This document shows positions 33,201 through 38,932 of a DNA stretch of 38,932 bases, one piece after another (the first letter of the stretch is position 1; the number at the start of each line of letters is the position of its first letter). The DNA is from Streptomyces griseus (GTDB lineage Bacteria > Actinomycetota > Actinomycetes > Streptomycetales > Streptomycetaceae), in assembly GCF_900460065.1 (NCBI RefSeq), contig NZ_UAVD01000015.1, positions 1 to 38,932 on the forward strand, in the 5' to 3' direction. A model generated the notes under the pieces. The model saw nothing but the letters and a program-made list of their open reading frames with translations, did no database searches and was not told the DNA's origin. Both the position numbers and the translations under genes were made by a program.

Positions 33201-33766
33201 TGATCAACCTCGTCAACACCCACCCCCTGCTGACCCCCACCACGCCCCGCCTGTTCGAACAGACGGCCTGGCACATCCGGCACGGCGTCGACACCGAGCA
33301 GGCCATCACACTGCTGACCTCCGGCATCACCTCCCGCCGCCTGGCCCACCAGATCGGCCGCGCCGCAGCGGAGACCGGCATCGGCTCCGGTGAGCTCCGC
33401 ACCTGGGTCGCCGATCAGCAGATCGACGGCTGGGTCACCGCCTACAAGGCCAACATGTACGAGGTCGAGGACCTCCTCGACTACGTGAGCAAGCCGGCCA
33501 ACCCGCTCAACGAACTGCTGCGAGGACACCCCGTGGCCATCCCTCTCGCACAGGTGGGCCCGGGCACCACAGACGGACCGGTTACCCTCACCCACCCAGG
33601 CACGAAACCGGCGACCATCAGAGTCGACCGCAACGGAAACCAGATCGCCGCCATCCCCGCCGCACGGCACCACGCCGTCCTCACCCTCCTCGACAGCGGA
33701 CTCGACCTCACCCACCGCCTAGAGGCCGGACAACTTGTCACCGCCCTGGCTAGGGCCAGCCTGTAG
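30254..33766 (+). CDS. hamB: HamB-like Ski2-type DEAH helicase, 1170 aa
   Basis: A large superfamily 2 helicase. Motif I is VPTSAGKT (308-315), motif II DEAH (410-413) in LIVVDEAHHL, and motif III SAA (about 442). Motif V-like STTTLTDGVNLP lies at about 655-666, and motif VI is NAIGRAGRAGR (695-705). The first 290 residues are helical with no named domain, and about 450 residues follow motif VI, also mostly helical. The spacing and 'GVNLP…GRAGR' wording are Ski2-like, as in HamB. At 1170 residues it is longer than I expect for HamB. The GTG start lies 16 bases inside the end of the nuclease gene, with GGGAG in front, so the pair is translationally coupled. Confidence 0.8.
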   Translation: MDRTLDPDVLATALGDHRPGGVLPSPEELLAAITQLEIAAVRSDHKIPDDVLATAWLLHGLAAVEPETPGFDPVRTRHALAVSAHVMDLALSDEQHSPTERLRIAFAAQAGYRRCEQEPNATAVYRQVKNLVNFTSSLPAHIDTLALEAGVVFLGFDRPDLNRALAAWRRQFAELRELMDGDPLAGTMYGPAEAVVESVHHLRLFLSFGDPDRLQETQNLLGGVLDGRAGRSDPTARWVAAHLLGLSDEMAASSLYTLLPQGTPDAVARTFAMSDPPVMTLWRPQRELLNLERGNPVDPATGRSLISVPTSAGKTLMAQLVICSHLAQKPGHVVYVSPMRSLGREMRAALRARLRLLERKLVAEQPDFPLADGSGSLVGDVDIVTPERLMHMIRNNPGAALDEVSLIVVDEAHHLAQGRRGFVLESLLALLRTRSDIRLVLLSAAVGNRAALASWLDPTRPAQEVYFTDDWRGPRRLHGLMYPQLLKDQAERTPRRPSKNHPSTTRATVPVAPQLDIRPTTASGTFGLTFPEVGTRAYASTNSWKWKAATKLGGPRDYEVFAAGAAALTRAGSVLMVVASKVIARNAALAMAEHLDVRPEAAALTEFLAETLGEEHPLVHCTRHGVAFHHADLPDDVLHAVEQGLRDGYLLALASTTTLTDGVNLPVRTVIINHTVEGDPTRGNQRGLSPAKLLNAIGRAGRAGRESEGWVILTRPYPPQDAEFETFTPDSQQLTVTSELLSEDALRSLAHAEWQLRNSLDGLFGVMGTVASDFATFVWLVLQTHAETLHAPGDRLDPVRSLLAMEQADDPSVPARWMALAEKVTAVYDATDPVSTRRWASTGTSIGSARWLDGVAGRLAEQLVANAAPEDTPDEISIFFGAPEWPLEQTLDFLAEQGAFDALMLTPEAFESWKLTTQQTPSFHVDVPIGDAVRDWISGTSIPELARTWIPDTMSSHPQALELTVQSIKQGFEHAISWTAGALINLVNTHPLLTPTTPRLFEQTAWHIRHGVDTEQAITLLTSGITSRRLAHQIGRAAAETGIGSGELRTWVADQQIDGWVTAYKANMYEVEDLLDYVSKPANPLNELLRGHPVAIPLAQVGPGTTDGPVTLTHPGTKPATIRVDRNGNQIAAIPAARHHAVLTLLDSGLDLTHRLEAGQLVTALARASL

Positions 33767-33973
33767 AGCGCCGAAAGCTAGCCGAACGACCCAGGCGGGG
33801 TCGGCCTCACTGGTGCAGGACTGGAAGCGGGAGATCGGTCTGGCCCTGCGCAGCGGCTTTGCACCTGCCCTCCACAGCAACCTGCCCCATGCCAGCCGAG
33901 GGCCGAGGTTCCCTCTACTTCATCGCCCACCAGATCCTCAAGCGACCGCCTCCCTGAGCAGCGTCGAGGTTCT
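33767..33973. other. Intergenic stretch after the helicase gene
   Basis: No complete gene. A piece on the plus strand (about 33815-33870) reads DWKREIGLALRSGFAPALHS, and another in a different frame reads GSLYFIAHQILKRPP (about 33905-33955). Both look like scraps of lost genes, and they lead into the relaxase-like relic to the right. Confidence 0.3.
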
Positions 33974-34530
33974 GCGCGCGCCAGCTGGCGCGAGCGGGCC
34001 GAGGCCCTGGGCATCGACGTGGACGCGATGGTCGCCGAGGCCGCGCCCGGACCGCCCGGACCCGACGGCGGAGCCGCGACCGACGGCCCGGGCGCTCCGC
34101 GTATCCCGCCGCCCAGCGCCCTCGCGCGCATCGTGTTCGATCCCGAGACCGGCGTCACCGCCAGCAGGAAGGAGTTCACCCGGGTCGCGTTGATGGCCGC
34201 CATCGTCAACGCGCTGCCGTACGGACTCGGCAGCGCCGACCTCACCGAACTCCAGCTCCCACGCCGAGCGCGCAGCCGCCCAGACGCAGAAGGAGGCCCG
34301 CGCCCTGGAGAAGCGCCTCGCCGATGATCGCCGACGCAGTCTCTCTTCGTCGGTGCGGCCATCTCCGCCGCCGTGCAGGGAGAGGACTGGTACGAGCCGA
34401 CAGCCGCCCACCAGGCGACGCTGTACCGGCTTCCCGTACCGAAGCCCGGCACCCACTGCACCACGCCCCTTCTCGACCTGTTCCGCTCCGTGCGCGGCAC
34501 CAGCAAGCACGCCCGCGCCCGACATCGCCG
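33974..34530 (+). pseudogene. Decayed mobilisation (relaxase-like) gene fragment
   Basis: Three consecutive plus-strand pieces in different frames look like one broken protein. The first (33974-34258) reads SWRERAEALGIDVDAMVAEA and SRKEFTRVALMAAIVNALPY, which recalls the region of TrwC/MobF relaxases preceding the helicase part ('F-xR-xDVL-x-A-V-x-DALP-xG'). The second (34271-34350) reads AERAAAQTQKEARALEKRLA. The third (34345-34530) reads LFVGAAISAAVQGEDWYEPT. Catalytic tyrosines and the helicase domain are absent. At least two frameshifts separate the pieces. The relaxase comparison rests on one short segment and is tentative. Confidence 0.4.
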
Positions 34531-34725
34531 CGAAGACCGACGAAGCGGTCAGGGCCCGCCGACAGCCACAACGGCTCCTTATCGCCGCCCGCAACCACAA
34601 CCACACCCAGTGGCGCTGCCCGCAACGAGCAGACGTCGACGGTGGGCGAGGACAGCTTCGCCTGCTGTCCGTGTGCCGTGGCTTCCGGTGGATCCCCCTC
34701 CCGTGGGGAGGGCCGGGAGGGGCGG

Positions 34726-34792
34726 CGGGCCCTGCCCGCTCCGCAGCGCGAGGCAGGGCCCGACCGGGTGCGGGAAACGGGGGATCCCGCAC
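34726..34792. terminator. Tandem hairpins in degenerate DNA
   Basis: CGGGCCCTGCC (34726-34736) pairs with 34752-34762, and GTGCGGGA (34769-34776) pairs with 34785-34792. Two adjacent G/C-rich stem-loops look like a terminator left from a former gene. The surrounding 34531-35000 shows no gene that I can support. Confidence 0.45.
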
Positions 34793-35116
34793 CCGCAACG
34801 ATGCACCCAATTCAGCCAGAACAACAGGTGCGTGACCGGATTTGCCGTACTCAGCGTCGGTTGGTGTGCGGAAGCGCCTCGACCAGAGGCCGGACTCCGA
34901 AACCCCCTCAGGGCAACACTCTCAGCCACGCAACCACCTGAACAGCGGGTAGGCCTCGGTTCTCACTTCCTTGGTGCTGGTGGTGGGGGATAGTGCGGGG
35001 GTGACCACGACACCGGATGCTCCGCCCCTGTACGGCCTGCTCGTCGCCGCCGTCATGCCCGTCTGATCGCTGCGCTGGCGTCGCTGATCGGGGCGTGTGC
35101 GGAGGCGGCGGGGGAG

Positions 35117-35677
35117 GTGTACGGGCCGGTCGCCGCCGCCCCGCCGGGTCTGGAGGGGGTGGAGGTGCGGACGCTGTCGTGTGTGCGGGTCGGGTTGTCG
35201 GGGCCGTTGCTGCTGGACGTGGCCCGGGGTGAGGCCGCGGCCCGGTGGCCGGAGGCGGTGGTGCGGGAGGAGGCGGCGGCCTGCCAGACGTATGCGGCCC
35301 GGTGTGCGGTGGCCGAGGCGCACGACGCGGTGCACCGGACCACGTCCGGCCCGGGTCAGGGCCCGGTGCCGTTGCCGACGGTGGAGGCGGGGGCCCGGAT
35401 GGAGCTGGTGAGCGCGGGCGACGAGGTCGCCGCCCTGTGGCGGGACGACCCGCAGCAGGCCGTCGCCTTGGTGCGCGAGCTCACCGCCGGCGGCGAGCTG
35501 ACGGCCGATGAGGTCCTGGACTTGGCCGTCGACGTGATGGTGGTGTGCGGGCTGCTGGCCCTGACCGAGGCCCGCACGGCTGCCATGAAGGATCCGAGCA
35601 CCGCGGCCGAGCTCTGCCTGACCGCCGTGCCGCATCTCGCGTTCGCGGTGAGCCTGGCCAGCGTCGACCTCGACTGA
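35117..35677 (+). CDS. Unknown protein, right copy of the flanking paralogue pair
   Basis: From GTG 35117 the frame gives 186 residues that align with the gene at 17604-18266. The shared region actually begins upstream: RRRRHARLIAAL…AEAAG is encoded from about 35045 in the same frame, but no start codon serves it. A GTG at 35001 in another frame gives MTTTPDAPP, matching the other copy's N-terminus. So either there is a one-base indel between 35030 and 35045, or translation now starts at 35117 and lacks about 40 residues. Function unknown. A hairpin (35698-35722) follows the stop. Confidence 0.7.
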   Translation: MYGPVAAAPPGLEGVEVRTLSCVRVGLSGPLLLDVARGEAAARWPEAVVREEAAACQTYAARCAVAEAHDAVHRTTSGPGQGPVPLPTVEAGARMELVSAGDEVAALWRDDPQQAVALVRELTAGGELTADEVLDLAVDVMVVCGLLALTEARTAAMKDPSTAAELCLTAVPHLAFAVSLASVDLD

Positions 35678-35697
35678 GATCTCGACTGGGTGAACCG

Positions 35698-35722
35698 CCC
35701 CCGCCGCCCGTGACGGCGGGGG
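35698..35722 (+). terminator. Hairpin terminator after the right paralogue
   Basis: CCCCCGCCG (35698-35706) pairs perfectly with CGGCGGGGG (35714-35722) around a 7-base loop, 20 bases after the stop of the paralogue gene. There is no U-run. Confidence 0.75.
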
Positions 35723-35745
35723 TCGCCGGGCCGGTTGAGCGGATC

Positions 35746-36192
35746 ATGAACCGATCCTCGATCGTCACTGCCGCCGCCCTGGCCGCTGTCCTGGCCCCGG
35801 TGGCCGCCGCTCCCGCCGCGACGTCCGCTCCGACAGCCGTGCGCGCGCCCTACGTCGACACCCGCGCTCGTGACTGCGCGGGGGAGGGCTCCGGGTGCCG
35901 TCCGGGGGCCGTGGTCCACCACTGGCACAAGCGCGGGTCTTCGGCCCGTGGGGTGGGCTGGGTGTACGCCTCCAGGGAGGGTGTCCGGTCCGGCACGGCC
36001 CGCTGGCTGGTGAAGCAGCCGGGCGGCACGTGGAAGACCGGCGGGGGCTGGAAGCGGGCGCACCGGGTGGGGAGCCACGTGGAGACGTCGTGGGGCCGGG
36101 GCGGTCGCACCGGCCCGAAGTACCCGCGCGGCACGAAGGTGTGCGTTCAGTTCAAGGGGTTGTCGACGAAGGCGTGCATGACGCTGAAGTGA
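35746..36192 (+). CDS. Secreted basic small protein
   Basis: A 148-residue protein with a Sec-type signal peptide (MNRSSIVTAAALAAVLAPVAAAPAAT; cleavage after an A-x-A around residue 22-25). The mature part is strongly basic (many Arg, Lys and Gly) with Trp-rich segments (HHWHKRGSSARGVGWVYASR, then TWKTGGGWKRAH). It contains two Cys pairs, C44/C51 in ARDCAGEGSGC and CVQFKGLSTKAC near the end, likely disulphide-bonded outside the cell. No family recognised; it could be an extracellular structural, antimicrobial or inhibitor protein, which is speculation. The hairpin at 35698-35722 separates it from the gene before. Confidence 0.72.
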   Translation: MNRSSIVTAAALAAVLAPVAAAPAATSAPTAVRAPYVDTRARDCAGEGSGCRPGAVVHHWHKRGSSARGVGWVYASREGVRSGTARWLVKQPGGTWKTGGGWKRAHRVGSHVETSWGRGGRTGPKYPRGTKVCVQFKGLSTKACMTLK

Positions 36193-36238
36193 CCGGCCGG
36201 ACTGGCACCCGAATTCGAACAGGAGTTCTAATGGGTGG

Positions 36239-36445
36239 ATGGGCCGTATCCCCTTCCCCGACGACCTGATCCGCGCCCAGCAGGACTGGCACGCTGCCTA
36301 CCGCGCGCTCGCCGTGCCGCGCCCGCGCGGTGCCACCGAGCTCCGCCGCCGCCTGCTGGCGCTGTCGGTGCGGACCCACTGGCATCCGTTCGGGTCGACC
36401 CCGGACGGCTGGAGCTCTGCGGCCCGGGTGGAGCTGAGGCGGTGA
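36239..36445 (+). CDS. Small streptomycete hypothetical protein, 68 aa
   Basis: MGRIPFPDDLIRAQQDWHAAYRALA… reads like a small family I remember from streptomycetes, with a FPDDL-xx-Q-xxW-xx-Y-xAL start and an RRRLLxLSVRxxWHP centre (here RRRLLALSVRTHWHPF). It is helical and basic, and its function is unknown. An AGGAG lies 12 bases before the ATG; a closer ATG at 36231 opens a 12-codon frame instead. It precedes the broken DUF6233-like gene, an order I believe occurs elsewhere in streptomycetes. Confidence 0.65.
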   Translation: MGRIPFPDDLIRAQQDWHAAYRALAVPRPRGATELRRRLLALSVRTHWHPFGSTPDGWSSAARVELRR

Positions 36446-36508
36446 GCCGGCGGGCAGCAGCGGTCGGACGCGGCATGAGCCGCCCGCCCGAGAAGCGGGC
36501 GGATCGGC

Positions 36509-36846
36509 ATGGGTGACCTGCCACCCGACCTGGACCGCCTCCGGACCCTGGAAACGTGGCTCTCGCTCTCCCTGAAGCGGGTGCGTGAGGAGATCGCGGC
36601 GGCCGAGCGCCTGGTATAGCCTTGGCGCGCACGCGGCCTCCGGCCACCGCGCGGGCTGCTGTGCCGCGCCGTGAGCGGACGCCCGACTGGGGTATCTCCT
36701 CCGCCGGTATCGGGAGATCGGTTGCTGAGATCCACCGGGGCGACTGCTTCGCCGGGGGCGCGATGCAGCCGCTCAGTGCGGAGCTGGCTGACGGGGTCCG
36801 GGCCTGCGGGGTGTGCCGCCCGGAGACTGTGCTCAGGCGGCCGTGA
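36509..36846 (+). pseudogene. DUF6233-like gene broken by a frameshift
   Basis: From ATG 36509 the frame gives MGDLPPDLDRLRTLETWLSL … REEIAAAERLV and stops at 36619. The adjoining frame then reads PRRERTPDWGISS and VAEIHRGDCFAGG … RACGVCRPETVL, stopping at 36846. The two halves match the two ends of the streptomycete DUF6233 family as I remember it: an 'LPPDLxRLRTLETWL' helical start and a 'GDC…RACxxCRPDTxL' end. A single indel near 36605-36620 would restore one protein of about 112 residues. The 3' part is repeated at 37931-38071. Confidence 0.65.
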
Positions 36847-36958
36847 CCCACCAAGGGCTGTATTGAAGTGTGGCCAGGGGCAGATGCTGCGGCATCCGGG
36901 GACGTGCGGGTGTGCGGTGCGGTTTCGTTGCCGCCTGTGGTGTGTGGGTTGGCCGCTG

Positions 36959-37789
36959 TCAGCGGTCGTTTGCGCGGTGTGCGGGCTGCGTGTGCGGGCC
37001 GGTGCCGTCGGCGGAGTCGGCGGGTTCGACCGTGCGGCGCTTGACGATCACGAGGACGATCAGGGCGATCTGGAGCAGGATCGGCAGGATCATGCCGGGG
37101 GACGTCTTCGGGTCGGCGCCGACGGTGTTGGAGATGAGGCTGAAGTCCCACAGGCCGTGGACGAGCATCGGCAGAAGGATCGTGCTGCCGACGCGAAGGC
37201 AGAGGTAGAAGAAGTAGCCGGAGGTGGAGACGATCACGGCCTGGAGGATGGCCTGGGCGCCTTCGCCGAAGGCGTTGCTGACGTGGACGACGCCGAAGAC
37301 TACCGAGGACCACAGGGCGACCTTGCCCTCGCTGAGGCCGGCGCGCTTGAAGACCTGGACGCCGATGCCGCGGAACATCAGCTCCTCGCCGATGCCGACG
37401 AACAGAGTCATCACGATCAGGGCCAGGACGAGGGAGAGCGGCTGGTCGGCGAGGTTGGGGTAGTTCACCGTGAGGACGGCGACGACGAGCATGGAGACCG
37501 GTACGAACCCCACCCAGCGCCGCACGGGCACGCGGTAGTGCAGGACGCTGCTCCACCAGCCGAGCCAGGTCACCACGGCCGCGCCGAATAGGACCGACAG
37601 ACCGATCGGGATCACGCCGTTGCGGATCACCGACTCGGTGGTCGGGAACTGGCTGTCGCCGCTGCCGTGGTCGACGCTGATGAGCGCGCCGAGTCCTTGG
37701 AGGATCGCGAGGTATACGACGACCACGACCAGGAACCACGGCCAGGTCAGCCGACGTCCGACCGCGGCAGGGGATGGCTGTACGGGCAT
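36959..37789 (-). CDS. CPBP family intramembrane metalloprotease
   Basis: A 276-residue polytopic membrane protein of the CAAX-protease/bacteriocin-processing (CPBP, Abi) family. All family motifs are present: E135-E136-xxx-R140 in GIGEELMFRG, F-xxx-H169 in FGVVHVSNA, and H211-xxx-D215 in HGLWDFS. They lie within several hydrophobic segments (for example WFLVVVVVYLAILQGLGALI near the start and ILPILLQIALIVLVIV near the end). It is predicted to cleave membrane peptides; in other bacteria such enzymes process prenylated or bacteriocin-type substrates or confer immunity. ATG 37789 is chosen because GAGGAG precedes it at ideal spacing. No substrate gene adjoins. The DUF6233-like repeats flank it on both sides. 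Confidence 0.92.
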   Translation of the reverse strand: MPVQPSPAAVGRRLTWPWFLVVVVVYLAILQGLGALISVDHGSGDSQFPTTESVIRNGVIPIGLSVLFGAAVVTWLGWWSSVLHYRVPVRRWVGFVPVSMLVVAVLTVNYPNLADQPLSLVLALIVMTLFVGIGEELMFRGIGVQVFKRAGLSEGKVALWSSVVFGVVHVSNAFGEGAQAILQAVIVSTSGYFFYLCLRVGSTILLPMLVHGLWDFSLISNTVGADPKTSPGMILPILLQIALIVLVIVKRRTVEPADSADGTGPHTQPAHRANDR

Positions 37790-37930
37790 GGCGGTGCTCC
37801 TCGGGTACGGCAACGGCGTCGCTCATGCGCGATCACATAGGCGTTCACATGTTCCCATGCGGTGCCAAGAGGGTGAAGGCCGCATCAATTCCACCCAAAA
37901 AACTCAATCGCCTCTCATGCCAAGAGGTCT

Positions 37931-38071
37931 GTTGCTGAGATCCCTGGGGGCGACTGCTTCGCCGTGGGCGTGACACGGCCGCTCAGTGCGGAGCGCACGC
38001 GTGCGGAGCTGGCCGATGGGGTCCGGGCGTGCGGGGTGTGCCGCCCGGGCCGGGTGCTCAACCGGACGTGA
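37931..38071 (+). pseudogene. 3' fragment of a DUF6233-like gene, repeat of 36721-36846
   Basis: Reads VAEIPGGDCFAVGVTRPLSA … ADGVRACGVCRPGRVLN before a stop at 38071. It is clearly related at DNA level to 36721-36846 (shared GTTGCTGAGATCC, GGGCGACTGCTTCGCCG and GCGGGGTGTGCCGCCCG), with a five-codon insertion. No 5' half or start is present, so it is a fragment, in the same orientation as the first copy. Confidence 0.65.
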
Positions 38072-38172
38072 CCGCCGGTTAGCGCTCAGCCGCCCCGGCT
38101 CGGGGCTGGGTGGCGGGGGCTGGGGCTTGCCGGGCGAGTGGAGGTGACGCAGCCTCGATCTGCCGGCGGGCG

Positions 38173-38574
38173 TTATCGGGGGAGGAAGGCGGTGACGGTC
38201 TTGCCGCCGGTGGGCCGGTGGGTGATGGCGGTGGTGCGGGCGAGGCGGGTGACCATGTGCCAGCCGTATCCGCCGGTGGCGCCGGTCGGGTCGGGGGCGC
38301 GCAGGCGGGGGACCTGTGGGCTGGGGTCGCCGACGGCCACTTCGATGAGGTCGGGGTGGGCGGTCAGGCGGAGGGTGTAGATGCCGCCGCCGTGGCGCAG
38401 GGCGTTGGTGACGAGTTCGGAGACGACGAGGATCACGATCTCGGCCGCGTGGTTGGTGACGGCTGGTTCCCGGAGGGCTTCGAGGAATTTCCGGGCCCTC
38501 TCCCGTGCACCGGCGGCGGTGGTCGTGGGGCGGGTGGCGGTTGCGTCGGCGTGCATTGTGTTCGGCAGGTTCAC
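38173..38574 (-). CDS. RsbW-like ATP-binding protein (anti-sigma regulatory kinase type)
   Basis: A 133-residue GHKL ATPase of the HATPase_c_2 type, common in streptomycetes. The N box is SELVTNALRHGG (E53, N57), the G1-like motif is VGDPSP (D83), and the G2-like motif is GGYGWHMV (101-108). Such proteins are stand-alone serine kinases or anti-sigma regulators and form large families whose partners are mostly unknown. The GTG at 38574 is chosen because GAGGAG lies 7 bases upstream and the family-like region starts soon after; the frame continues 8 codons further. No sigma factor or anti-anti-sigma gene is adjacent. Confidence 0.85.
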   Translation of the reverse strand: MNLPNTMHADATATRPTTTAAGARERARKFLEALREPAVTNHAAEIVILVVSELVTNALRHGGGIYTLRLTAHPDLIEVAVGDPSPQVPRLRAPDPTGATGGYGWHMVTRLARTTAITHRPTGGKTVTAFLPR

Positions 38575-38726
38575 CCTGGGACTCCTCTGCTCGCCCACGC
38601 CCGGTCCGGCGTAGATATCTCATGTGCCCCGCCCCACCCTTCTTAGTCCACAGGGACTGATTACCTCTTTACCCGGTGACGGAAAATCTGTGCTGGCTGG
38701 AGTAGACATTCGGTTGGTGTGTGGTT

Positions 38727-38932
38727 ATGGTTTCTCTCGTAGCCCAGAGGACAGCAGGGCCCGGCAGAGATGAACTGCCGGGAGCAGTACCGCAGTACAT
38801 GCAGTTCCGTAGTTGCAGGATGTTGGACGGTCCGGTGGTGGAGTTTCGAAGCCAGAGCAGTTGCAGGACGGCGACGGAACTGACCCCGGACTGGGCGGCC
38901 CGCAGTGATCAGGGGCTGCCGCAAGAGGCACC
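38727..38932 (+). CDS. Possible gene running off the right edge
   Basis: From ATG 38727 the frame is open to the end of the window for 68 codons (MVSLVAQRTAGPGRDELPGA … ATELTPDWAARSDQGLPQEA). The DNA is less G+C-rich than its surroundings and there is no clear ribosome-binding site, so this may equally be a leader region. It is divergent from the ATPase gene; the 150 bases between should contain both promoters. Confidence 0.3.
   Translation, partial: MVSLVAQRTAGPGRDELPGAVPQYMQFRSCRMLDGPVVEFRSQSSCRTATELTPDWAARSDQGLPQEA

Noticed and set aside
30266..33715. Minus-strand frames of 350-410 codons under the helicase gene
   Set aside because: Antisense shadows of a gene with all helicase motifs.
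1..38932. CRISPR array
   Set aside because: No regularly spaced direct repeats were seen, and no cas-like proteins.
1..38932. tRNA gene or att-site direct repeat at the island edges
   Set aside because: No tRNA-like cloverleaf sequence recognised by eye near 17600, 18990, 33770 or 35680; a tRNAscan run would be decisive.

Overview
The DNA is very G+C-rich, with strong third-position G/C bias, frequent GTG starts and a scatter of rare TTA codons. Several small families known to me mainly from streptomycetes are present (DUF6207- and DUF6233-like proteins, an RsbW-like ATPase, many orphan hypotheticals). I read it as an accessory region of a Streptomyces chromosome arm or large plasmid. There is no rRNA, tRNA, core ribosomal or central-metabolism gene. 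Transposase, relaxase-like and other gene remnants are common, as expected of a turnover-prone segment.

Layout. 1-3889: tail of a sigma-region-4-like gene coupled to a hypothetical gene, a membrane-anchored coiled-coil protein, a DUF6207-like gene and a 461-aa unknown. 4823-7565: an operon-like block with a large unknown protein split by an apparent single-base frameshift; its N-terminal half carries a DGQ(S)R motif. It is coupled to a 147-aa partner. 7840-7885 is a strong hairpin. 7911-12931: unknown genes, a multiply frameshifted relic, an M55 D-aminopeptidase (dppA-like) and a decayed IS110-family element. 12984-17573: a secreted HNH nuclease, a methyltransferase, a perfect 19-bp hairpin terminator, a minus-strand operon with a GNAT-like protein, and an IS5-family scrap.

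17604-35677 is the core. Two full-length paralogous genes of unknown function (minus strand 17604-18266, plus strand 35117-35677) bracket about 17 kb in inverted orientation. Between them lie an orphan SUKH (SMI1/KNR4) gene, a truncated TniQ-like gene, a complete four-gene Wadjet-type plasmid-defence operon (jetA-jetB-jetC-jetD, minus strand, every junction a 4-base overlap) and, divergently from a shared intergenic region of about 270 bp, a two-gene nuclease-helicase module resembling Hachiman (HamA-like PD-(D/E)xK nuclease plus a 1170-aa Ski2-like helicase). A decayed relaxase-like fragment follows. The pair of systems fits a defence island: Wadjet would act on incoming plasmids, and the nuclease-helicase pair on phage or damaged DNA.

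35746-38932: a secreted basic protein, small streptomycete-type genes, a broken DUF6233-like gene whose 3' part is repeated 1.2 kb away on the other side of a CPBP intramembrane protease gene, an anti-sigma-type ATPase gene and an open frame running off the end.

Limits: domain assignments come from recognising motifs by eye. The number of apparent frameshifts is high enough that some may be sequence errors rather than biology.
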